A stretch of DNA of 5,660 bases from Candidatus Tectimicrobiota bacterium (GTDB lineage: Bacteria; JACPSX01): contig JACPSX010000272.1 in assembly GCA_016193065.1 (NCBI GenBank), positions 1-5,660 on the forward strand, given 5' to 3'. Positions 1 to 4,661 of the stretch are shown piece by piece. The translations under genes were made by a program, and so were the position numbers. Each line of letters opens with the position of its first letter. The first letter of the stretch is position 1. The notes beneath the pieces were generated by a model. It had not been told where the DNA came from and made no database searches. It saw nothing but the letters and a program-made list of their open reading frames with translations.

Positions 1-740
1 CGCTTCTGCCGGGCCACGAAGGCAAACCCGGCGCCGAGCTCGAGCAGAAAGGATTCCATTTCCCGCAGGATGCCGGCTTCGAGGTCTTTCTCGCTGTAGG
101 TGTCCTTCAGCCCGAGAAAGTCGAGGAAGTAGGGATCGCGGAAGACAAGGTCGGGGGAGAGGCGATCCTCATCACGCAGGGTCTGAAGTTCCTGCTTGAT
201 GAGCTTCTCCGGCTTTTTCGAGAGGGCGGTGCGCTCGTAGAGCATCGAACCAATCTGTCTGCGCAGCATGCGGACGCTCCAACGTTCGATGCGGCACATC
301 TCGGCGTAGAAGTCGCGCTGGAGCGGGTCTTTGATCGGGAGCAAGGCAATGAAATGGCTCCAGCTCAATTGTCGTAACAGTGTCACGACAATTTGTTCAT
401 CCGGGATCGCTTCGGTAAATTGCACCATCCGGCGGAGGTTCTTCTCCGAGAAGCCACGGCCAAACTCCTGCTCCAATTGTCGTGACAGCGATACGACAAT
501 TTCTTCGCCGTATTCCGCCCGCTTCTCCTTCAAAATCTCCCGCCGGACGCGGTCGCCCACCTGCCAATAGAGCCTGGTTAGTCCGGCATTGACCGCCTGC
601 GCCACCTGATTGCGGGCAGATAGGATCAACTCCCGGATTTCGGTATGCAGGGATGGCGGCGGATGTATGAGCGATGCAGCGCGCTGGAGAGATCCCCGTT
701 TGCTGCTTCGGGTATGCTTCTTCTCTGCTCTCTCAGGCAT
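1..740 (-). CDS. DUF1016/YhcG-family putative nuclease, partial (3' end off the window)
   Basis: The frame reads 246 codons from ATG at 740 and leaves the window open. Family features seen: an N-terminal helical segment with RLYWQVGDRV near residue 57, EIVVSLSRQL near 80, GFSEKNLRRMVQF near 94, QIVVTLLRQLSWSHF near 116, then FYAEMCRIERWSVR, LRRQIGSMLYERT and the DPYFLDFLGL motif near 205. This matches the DUF1016 N-terminal domain and the beginning of the PDDEXK-like C-terminal domain. Known members run to about 340-375 residues, so the catalytic core lies outside the window and activity cannot be judged. DUF1016 proteins are predicted PDDEXK nucleases often carried in accessory or defence regions; their reaction is not established. 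The start is supported by AAGGA at 748-752, seven bases upstream, and by a promoter at 805-833. Its position beside a recombinase remnant at the tmRNA end suggests an accessory gene. Confidence 0.9.
   Translation of the reverse strand, partial: MPERAEKKHTRSSKRGSLQRAASLIHPPPSLHTEIRELILSARNQVAQAVNAGLTRLYWQVGDRVRREILKEKRAEYGEEIVVSLSRQLEQEFGRGFSEKNLRRMVQFTEAIPDEQIVVTLLRQLSWSHFIALLPIKDPLQRDFYAEMCRIERWSVRMLRRQIGSMLYERTALSKKPEKLIKQELQTLRDEDRLSPDLVFRDPYFLDFLGLKDTYSEKDLEAGILREMESFLLELGAGFAFVARQK
366..394. repeat. Intragenic near-perfect palindrome, copy 1
   Basis: Bases 367-379 and 381-393 are reverse complements with a single mismatch around centre 380; the outer nine bases (AATTGTCGT / ACGACAATT) pair perfectly. 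On the minus strand it encodes QIVVTLLRQL of the DUF1016 protein. It matches the second copy at 474-502 at 25 of 29 positions. The protein motif explains part of the symmetry, but the codons used (TTA, CGA, CAA, TTG) are unusual for a GC-rich gene. Confidence 0.75.
474..502. repeat. Intragenic palindrome, copy 2
   Basis: The same nine-base arms as copy 1 occur at 475-483 and 493-501, with a nine-base less symmetric centre. It encodes EIVVSLSRQL of the DUF1016 protein. The two copies are in the same frame and 108 bp (36 codons) apart, so they correspond to an internal repeat of the protein motif as well as a DNA repeat. Confidence 0.7.
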
Positions 741-804
741 GGATTATTCCTTTTTGGTGAGCAGCAAGTATCGGTCGTTTCGCGCCATGGAGTTTATGCG
801 GGCC

Positions 805-833
805 ATTATCCAATACCCCGACCTTTACTTCAA
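805..833 (-). promoter_or_regulatory. Sigma-70-type promoter for the DUF1016 gene
   Basis: Read on the minus strand, TTGAAG (828-833) is followed by exactly 17 bases and GATAAT (805-810). These match TTGACA at four of six and TATAAT at five of six positions. Transcription would start near 798 and give a leader of about 58 bases to the ATG at 740. The rest of the stretch from 741 to 870 shows nothing else supportable. Confidence 0.6.
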
Positions 834-870
834 TTCCTTTAGGCTGGCAGCAACGGAACGGCTGGTGTAA

Positions 871-1011
871 GACCTGAAAGCCGAACTCGATTCCCTTCGG
901 CAATCCAGGGAGCAGGTCTTCAAGGCCCCGCCCCGGGAGTGGATCCAGGAGAGAGTCGCGAACATCCAGTCGGTGCTGGAACGGCGGGTCGCCAAGTCGG
1001 CGGAGTTTTTA
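871..1011 (+). pseudogene. Remnant of a serine recombinase C-terminal tail
   Basis: The frame from 871 to 1011 reads a charged, helical peptide: DLKAELDSLRQSREQ, then REWIQERVANIQSVLERR and VAKSAEFL. This resembles the coiled region and tail of large serine recombinases, where a segment of the form W-I-x-E-R-[LV] followed by L-L-E-R and K-S-A is common. There is no start: the same frame has a stop at 868-870. No resolvase catalytic domain or zinc ribbon is present, and the frame beyond 1011 runs into terminator hairpins and antisense tmRNA sequence. I infer a decayed 3' fragment of an integrase that once used the adjacent tmRNA 3' end as its attachment site. The resemblance is from memory of the family and has not been checked by alignment; a chance open frame is the alternative. 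Confidence 0.4.
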
Positions 1012-1016
1012 ATGAA

Positions 1017-1044
1017 GCCCGACCCCGAGAACTCGGGGCCGGGC
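1017..1044 (-). terminator. Strong hairpin, probable ssrA terminator
   Basis: Thirteen-base arms at 1017-1029 and 1032-1044 pair around a two-base centre. The only non-Watson-Crick position (1022 with 1039) is a U-G wobble in minus-strand RNA but an A-C mismatch in plus-strand RNA, which favours function on the minus strand. On that strand it is followed by UUCAUU, a weak U-rich tail, and lies 54 bases beyond the tmRNA 3' end. Confidence 0.6.
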
Positions 1045-1052
1045 TCAAAGGC

Positions 1053-1086
1053 CGAACCCCGCCCGGAGGATATGGAGCGGGGTTCG
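1053..1086 (-). other. Hairpin immediately downstream of tmRNA (processing or tandem terminator)
   Basis: Perfect ten-base arms (CGAACCCCGC at 1053-1062, its complement at 1077-1086) enclose a 14-base loop. On the minus strand the stem begins 12 bases after the CCA end of ssrA. It lacks a U tract, so it is more likely a barrier or processing structure on the tmRNA precursor, working with the hairpin at 1017-1044, than a stand-alone terminator. Confidence 0.45.
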
Positions 1087-1098
1087 AATTCTTTCCGA

Positions 1099-1457
1099 TG
1101 GTGGAGGCGGGGGGAATCGAACCCCCGTCCGGAAATACTAGTCAGAAGCCTCTACATGCTTAGTCTGCGCTTTGATTTTCGCCTTTCCCGTCTCCCGCAA
1201 ACTGGATCCGGAATCGGCTAGCTCGGTGAGTTTTCGCCTTGGCAGCCCCTGAGCACAGCCGCCGTGGCTAGCCTGCTAATCTGACGCCCTTATCCGCCCT
1301 GTAGGCGCCGGACGGTAAGAACGCTAGCGGGTCTTAAGCCGCTAGAGCGACTTGATAATCGTTGGCGATTATCGTTTCCCATGTGTTTTACGAGCCCATG
1401 GGACCTCGGCATGCCACCCCTGCCTTTCCGCATCCCCGTCGAAGCCATGTCGCCCCC
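1099..1457 (-). ncRNA. ssrA: Transfer-messenger RNA (tmRNA, one-piece)
   Basis: tmRNA rescues ribosomes stalled on broken mRNA: alanylated tmRNA enters the A site with SmpB, then acts as template for a degradation tag. Seen here on the minus strand: the 5' end GGGGGCGACATGGCTTCGAC at 1457, and the 3' end with T arm GGGGG-TTCGATT-CCCCC, acceptor strand CGCCTCC and encoded ACCA ending at 1099. The two ends form a seven-pair acceptor stem whose third pair is G-U, the alanine identity element. The tag frame is at 1334-1366. Helix H5, pairing 1324-1330 with 1339-1345, places the tag stop codon in its loop. The length of 359 nt is normal and the gene is not of the permuted two-piece type. smpB lies 98 bp upstream on the same strand. 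The open frame that crosses this RNA on the plus strand (the peptide motif RRGESNPRP) is an antisense artefact. Confidence 0.97.
1334..1366 (-). other. tmRNA tag-encoding frame, peptide ANDYQVALAA
   Basis: Reading from GCC at 1366 gives Ala-Asn-Asp-Tyr-Gln-Val-Ala-Leu-Ala-Ala and then TAA at 1334-1336. An alanine-coding resume codon, an AND start and an ALAA end are the hallmarks of proteobacterial-type tags; the C-terminal LAA is the ClpXP recognition signal. The bases just before the resume codon (AUAAUC) resemble the conserved upstream element that sets the frame. Confidence 0.93.
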
Positions 1458-1488
1458 AACGGTTTCGGCAGTCCGGTTGGACAACCTT

Positions 1489-1517
1489 ATTGTATCCTTC
1501 GGAAACCGGGTACGCAA
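1489..1517 (-). promoter_or_regulatory. Sigma-70-type promoter for ssrA
   Basis: On the minus strand TTGCGT (1512-1517), 17 bases and TACAAT (1489-1494) form a near-consensus promoter. The predicted start is near 1482, leaving about 25 bases of leader to be trimmed, presumably by RNase P, before the mature 5' end at 1457. It sits in the 98-bp gap after smpB, so ssrA can be transcribed independently of smpB. Confidence 0.7.
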
Positions 1518-1555
1518 CAGAACCTGCGCCTGAAGATCCGCACAAACTGGTGGAT

Positions 1556-2020
1556 TTACTCCCGTTTCTTGCGGTCCCGGAACGCCCGTTCCACTTCCCG
1601 GTCCGCCTCCCGGCGCTTAACGTCTTCCCGGCGGTCGTATTGCTTCTTCCCACGGGCCAGGGCAATCTCCACCTTCGCCCTGCCCCGCACGAAAAAGAGG
1701 CGAAGGGGGATCAGCGTGTACCCCTTCAGGGTCGCCCCCCCGTACAGTTTCTTGATCTCGCGCTTGTGCAGGAGGAGCTTGCGGGAGCGCAGCGGTTCGT
1801 GGTTAAACTGGTTGCCGGCCGAGTAGGGGCTGATGTGGCAATGCTGGAGATAGACTTCCCCATCCACGACCTCGGCGTAGCTGTCCTTGAGGTTTGCCTT
1901 CCCCTCGCGCAGGGATTTGACCTCGGTCCCCTTCAGAGCGAGCCCCGCCTCAAAGACCTCTTCAATGAAGTAGTCATGGTGCGCTCTGCGGTTCGTGCAG
2001 ATGATCTTTTCGCCGGCCAT
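1556..2020 (-). CDS. smpB: SsrA-binding protein SmpB
   Basis: SmpB binds the tRNA-like domain of tmRNA and delivers it to stalled ribosomes, its tail occupying the empty mRNA channel. The 154-residue product has the usual length. Motifs seen: [10 protein letters not shown] at 10-19, [19 protein letters not shown] at 26-44, [11 protein letters not shown] at 60-70, the HKREI segment at 85-89, and RGKKQYDRR at 123-131 followed by a highly basic tail (to 154) that in this family becomes helical on the ribosome. The ATG at 2020 directly precedes the conserved beta-barrel start; its ribosome binding site is weak (GGGG at 2030-2033, nine bases away). It lies 161 bp downstream of rlmN and upstream of ssrA on one strand, the classic smpB-ssrA pairing. 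A TATGAT at 2051-2056 could be a -10 element but has no good -35 partner. Confidence 0.97.
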   Translation of the reverse strand: MAGEKIICTNRRAHHDYFIEEVFEAGLALKGTEVKSLREGKANLKDSYAEVVDGEVYLQHCHISPYSAGNQFNHEPLRSRKLLLHKREIKKLYGGATLKGYTLIPLRLFFVRGRAKVEIALARGKKQYDRREDVKRREADREVERAFRDRKKRE

Positions 2021-2077
2021 GAATCGTATCCCCTGTACTCATCTACCTCTATCATATCGGTTTCCGGCCGGTCCGGG

Positions 2078-2172
2078 GCGAATTTTTCGCTTTGCAGGTG
2101 TTCCTGCCACCTGAATCCTCCCCCACAAAGGTGGGAGGAGATGCGGAAGGGGAAAGGTTGGGATGGGGGGGG
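2078..2172. repeat. Intergenic hairpin and G-run element between rlmN and smpB
   Basis: This 161-bp gap contains three adjacent stems: 2078-2082 with 2086-2090 (5 bp), 2095-2100 with 2108-2113 (6 bp), and 2116-2126 with 2131-2139 (9 bp with a two-base bulge, loop AAAG). They are followed on the plus strand by G runs at 2149-2152, 2160-2162 and 2165-2172 that fit a four-tract quadruplex pattern. The mix of C-rich pyrimidine sequence and a G/C stem resembles dispersed intergenic palindromic repeats, but only one copy is in view. On the minus strand none of the stems has a proper U tract, so read-through from rlmN into smpB is possible. Confidence 0.4.
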
Positions 2173-2181
2173 ACTCCTGGG

Positions 2182-3249
2182 TCAGCCGACGGAGGCGGAA
2201 ACGGCAAGCTCGTTCAAGATCTGAGGATTGGTGACCAGTTGCCCGCAGGCGGCCAGGATGTCGGCCCCCCGGCTTTCGCGGATCGTGGCCGTCAGATGGC
2301 TGCTCTGCAGGATATCTTGAAAAGCCGCCAGCTTCTGGGGAGACGGACGGTGAAACAAAGCACCCGGAAAGGGATTAAAGGGGATCAGGTTGATCTTACA
2401 GGGGATGCCACGCAGCAGGCGAGCCAGTTCTGCAGCCTGTTCGGGGGAATCATTGACGCCTTCCAGCAAAACATACTCAAAGGTGATGCGCCGGCGCGGG
2501 GCGAGCGGGAACTGGCGGCAGGCCTCCAGGAGAACCGGCAGGGGGTATTTCTTGTTGATGGGCATGATCCGGGTGCGGACCGGATCAGAAGACGCATTTA
2601 AGGACACCGCTAAGTTGACCTTCAGGTCCTCCTGCCCGAGCTTCTTGATGGCCGGAGCCAAGCCGCTTGTGGACAGGGTGATGCGCCGGGGGGAGATGGA
2701 CATCCCTTTGGGGTCAGTCATCAGGCGGATGGCCTTGACCACCTCCCGGTAGTTGTCCAGTGGTTCCCCCATTCCCATGAAGACATAGTTCGTGAGCTTT
2801 TCTTCGGGAGAGAGTTCCCGGGCCACCGACAGAACCTGATCGACGATTTCCCAGGCCCGCAAATTGCGTGTAAAGCCGCCCACCCCCGTCAGGCAGAACT
2901 TGCAGTCGAGCTTGCAGCCCACCTGGGTGGAGATGCACAGCGTGCGGCGGTCTTCGTCCGGGATCAGGACGCTTTCGATCCGGAGGCCGTCTTCCAGCCC
3001 GAAGAGAAATTTCCGTGTCCCATCAGCGGCGGTATGCGCGCGGACCAACTCCAGCGTTCCAATCCCCGCCACTTCCCCGAGGCGGCTGCGAAACTCCTTG
3101 GAAAGGTTGGTCATGTCATCAATCTGTGTCACCCCCTTCGCAAAGACCCAGTCGTAAATCTGGCGGGCGTTATAGGCCTTGCCCTCCAAATCCCCGACCA
3201 TCTCCTCCATTTCCGGAAGAGTGAGATCTTTCAGATTGACAGACGACAT
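2182..3249 (-). CDS. rlmN: Dual-specificity RNA C2-methyladenosine methyltransferase RlmN
   Basis: RlmN is a radical-SAM enzyme that methylates C2 of A2503 in 23S rRNA and of A37 in some tRNAs. The 355-residue product has the normal length. Seen: the IESVLIP strand at 91-97, the iron-sulfur motif C112-x3-C116-x2-C119 (GCKLDCKFC), the SAM-binding GMGEP at 159-163, and the two family cysteines C105 (RRTLCIS) and C335 (ILAACGQL), which in E. coli are C118 and C355 (methyl carrier and its partner). The FEYVLLEGVND block (257-267) and NLIPFNPFPG (287-296) confirm the family; the two cysteines and the RNA-type N terminus separate it from other radical-SAM proteins. The ATG at 3249 has GAGGA at 3254-3258, four bases away. 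All catalytic residues are present. It diverges from the cyclase gene across a 317-bp control region. Confidence 0.97.
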   Translation of the reverse strand: MSSVNLKDLTLPEMEEMVGDLEGKAYNARQIYDWVFAKGVTQIDDMTNLSKEFRSRLGEVAGIGTLELVRAHTAADGTRKFLFGLEDGLRIESVLIPDEDRRTLCISTQVGCKLDCKFCLTGVGGFTRNLRAWEIVDQVLSVARELSPEEKLTNYVFMGMGEPLDNYREVVKAIRLMTDPKGMSISPRRITLSTSGLAPAIKKLGQEDLKVNLAVSLNASSDPVRTRIMPINKKYPLPVLLEACRQFPLAPRRRITFEYVLLEGVNDSPEQAAELARLLRGIPCKINLIPFNPFPGALFHRPSPQKLAAFQDILQSSHLTATIRESRGADILAACGQLVTNPQILNELAVSASVG

Positions 3250-3291
3250 GGAATCCTCGCAGTCTTCAGAGTCTTCTCCGGACCCACCCGC

Positions 3292-3320
3292 ACGTTACCA
3301 CAGCCCCCGAACCCGGACAA
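3292..3320 (-). promoter_or_regulatory. Possible promoter for rlmN
   Basis: On the minus strand TTGTCC (3315-3320), 17 bases and TAACGT (3292-3297) form a weak sigma-70-like pair, matching consensus at four and three of six positions. It would give a leader of roughly 36 bases to the rlmN ATG. Other spacings in this region look worse, but the match is poor enough to be chance. Confidence 0.25.
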
Positions 3321-3325
3321 GGCGA

Positions 3326-3364
3326 TGCACCGAGAACTGTGCAATTTGCACATGGATTTGTGCA
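3326..3364. promoter_or_regulatory. Two tandem operator-like palindromes, 21 bp apart
   Basis: The pattern TGCAC-N8-GTGCA occurs twice: 3326-3343 and 3347-3364. All four half sites are exact, and corresponding half sites are 21 bp apart, about two helical turns, so two dimers would bind the same face of the DNA. The inner half sites also form the perfect 15-bp palindrome TGTGCAATTTGCACA (3338-3352). The pair lies about 120-160 bp upstream of the predicted cyclase start, the usual place for a sigma-54 enhancer site. The half sites resemble those of NtrC (TGCAC-N7-GTGCA), but the spacing is one base longer, so I do not assign a regulator. It could also act on rlmN. Confidence 0.6.
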
Positions 3365-3462
3365 ACGCTTTCGTCGCGGCCGGACACGGGAAAAAATTAC
3401 CTGCAACCCATTATCTTCCATGAGGTACCCGGGGACACTTTTCTCTGCGGGCGCCGTGTCGC

Positions 3463-3477
3463 GGCACCATTCTTGCT
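3463..3477 (+). promoter_or_regulatory. Sigma-54 (-24/-12) promoter for the cyclase gene
   Basis: GGCAC at 3463-3467, five bases, then TTGCT at 3473-3477 match the sigma-54 consensus GGCAC-N5-TTGCW exactly, with the invariant GG and GC ten bases apart. The base before GG is C rather than T. Transcription would begin near 3488, about 79 bases before the ATG at 3567. Tandem palindromes upstream (3326-3364) supply a plausible activator site. No convincing sigma-70 promoter was seen for this gene. Confidence 0.6.
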
Positions 3478-3555
3478 TTCGAAATTGGTATCTATCTTTC
3501 CCACGGCAACAGAGACGCAACCCACGGAAATGGCCACTGAAACTCCTGCCTCCAG

Positions 3556-3561
3556 AAGGAG
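3556..3561 (+). promoter_or_regulatory. Ribosome binding site fixing the cyclase start
   Basis: AAGGAG is followed by five bases and ATG at 3567. It decides the start: the same frame is open back to an ATG at 3339, but that extension overlaps the sigma-54 promoter and operator region and encodes a basic, non-domain-like peptide. Confidence 0.85.
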
Positions 3562-3566
3562 CCGCC

Positions 3567-4661
3567 ATGGACACCACGAATGACCTCCACGAGAACATCA
3601 TCGAAAGCCTCACCTCCGGCCTCATGGTCATCGATTCCCGCACGTTTCAGATCCTGAGCTTCAACAAGGCGCTGGAGCGGATCACGGGTCTTTCCCGAAC
3701 CCAGGTCCTCAACAGGTCCGTCGAGGAAGTTTTCTCTTACGTCCAGGGACTCTCCTGCGCGGACCTGGCCCGGGAGATGTGGGAAAAAGGGGTGGTCACC
3801 CGCCCCCGCATGCGCGTCACCCGTCCCACGGGGGAGGACGTGTACCGGGGACTCAAGGCCGAGCCCCTTTATTCCCGCCAGGGGGAGGCGATGGGGATCG
3901 TCGTGCACATTGAAGACGTGACCGAGCGGGAGATCCTGCGGGAGAGCTTCAGCCGCTACGTGGCCCACCAGGTCGTGGAGGCGATCCTCTCCGAGAAGCA
4001 AAAACTCAACCTCTCCGGGTGCCGGCAGGAAGTGACGATCCTCTTCGCCGACATTCGCGGGTTCACGGAGCTCGCCGAGAGCCAGGAGCCGGAAGCGGTG
4101 GTCTCTCTCCTGAACGGATACTTCTCCCGCATGGTCGACGTGGTCCTCAAATACGAGGGGACGCTGGACAAGTTCGTGGGAGATACCGTGATGGCCGTCT
4201 TTGGCGCCCCCATGAGCCGGGAGGATGACACCGAGCGGGCCCTGCGCGCCGCCATTGAAATGCAATCCGAGATGGTGCGCTTCAACGCCGAGCGGGAGGA
4301 GGCAGGCGAAGAGCCCATCCACATCGGCATCGGCATCAATACGGGGATCGCCATCGTGGGCAACGTGGGCTCCGAGAAGCGCATGGACTACACGGTGATC
4401 GGCGACGCCGTCAACGTGGCCGACCGCATCCAGAACCTCTCCCGCGGCGGCGAGATCCTGGTGAGCGAGCACACCTACCGCAAGGCGAGCCAGGTGATCC
4501 GGGGAAGACCTCTATCCTCGGGACGAGTGCGGGGGAGGGTGAACCCCGTGAAGATTTACCTGATTGAAGGGCTCAAGGAAGAGGGTGCTCCGGAAGACTC
4601 GCAGGCATTGGAAAAGAACGCGGCCACCTCGGATTTCACCTCCGCGAGCCTCTCAATCTGA
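3567..4661 (+). CDS. PAS-domain class III adenylate cyclase, soluble
   Basis: Predicted to convert ATP to cyclic AMP in the cytoplasm. The 364-residue product has a PAS sensor domain (about 8-120: GLMVIDSRTFQILSFNKALERITG, ending HIEDVTERE), a short linker helix with FSRYVAHQVVEAIL (128-141), and a class III catalytic domain (about 150-336). Catalytic residues seen: metal ligands D162 (FADIRGF) and D206 (DKFVGD), purine-recognition K202 and T276, and transition-state N283 and R287 (VIGDAVNVADR). Lys plus Thr at the specificity positions is the class IIIb pattern for adenylate, not guanylate, cyclases; some IIIb enzymes respond to bicarbonate. No membrane segment or signal peptide is evident. 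The active set is complete; as a lone catalytic domain it should work as a homodimer. The ligand of the PAS domain cannot be told. A sigma-54 promoter lies upstream, and the last 35 codons overlap dusB tail-to-tail. Confidence 0.93.
   Translation: MDTTNDLHENIIESLTSGLMVIDSRTFQILSFNKALERITGLSRTQVLNRSVEEVFSYVQGLSCADLAREMWEKGVVTRPRMRVTRPTGEDVYRGLKAEPLYSRQGEAMGIVVHIEDVTEREILRESFSRYVAHQVVEAILSEKQKLNLSGCRQEVTILFADIRGFTELAESQEPEAVVSLLNGYFSRMVDVVLKYEGTLDKFVGDTVMAVFGAPMSREDDTERALRAAIEMQSEMVRFNAEREEAGEEPIHIGIGINTGIAIVGNVGSEKRMDYTVIGDAVNVADRIQNLSRGGEILVSEHTYRKASQVIRGRPLSSGRVRGRVNPVKIYLIEGLKEEGAPEDSQALEKNAATSDFTSASLSI

Noticed and set aside
610-870. Plus-strand open frame of 86 codons across the start of the DUF1016 gene
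   Set aside because: It overlaps the supported DUF1016 start and promoter on the other strand and has no recognisable domain. Its end at 870 is only the stop preceding the recombinase-like remnant.
1077-1098. tRNA-like T loop (GGTTCGAAT) on the plus strand next to ssrA
   Set aside because: The flanking bases do not form a T stem or acceptor stem, and no D or anticodon arm is found upstream. It is half of the inverted repeat at 1053-1086.
973-1221. Plus-strand open frame containing the peptide motif WWRRGESNPRP
   Set aside because: The motif is the antisense translation of the tmRNA T arm and acceptor end, a well-known source of spurious predicted proteins. Only the part up to 1011 may derive from a real recombinase.
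1352-2224. Plus-strand open frame of 290 codons
   Set aside because: It runs antisense to ssrA and the whole of smpB and has no recognisable domain or ribosome binding site. It is a by-product of GC-rich codon bias.
3339-3566. N-terminal extension of the cyclase to the ATG at 3339
   Set aside because: The extension would translate through the palindromes and the -24/-12 promoter, is Arg-rich with no domain, and lacks a ribosome binding site. AAGGAG at 3556 clearly serves the ATG at 3567.
3492-4472. Minus-strand open frame of 326 codons opposite the cyclase
   Set aside because: It is histidine-, aspartate- and glycine-rich, low in complexity and without motifs, which is typical of an antisense frame of a GC-rich gene. 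The opposite strand holds a complete catalytic domain.
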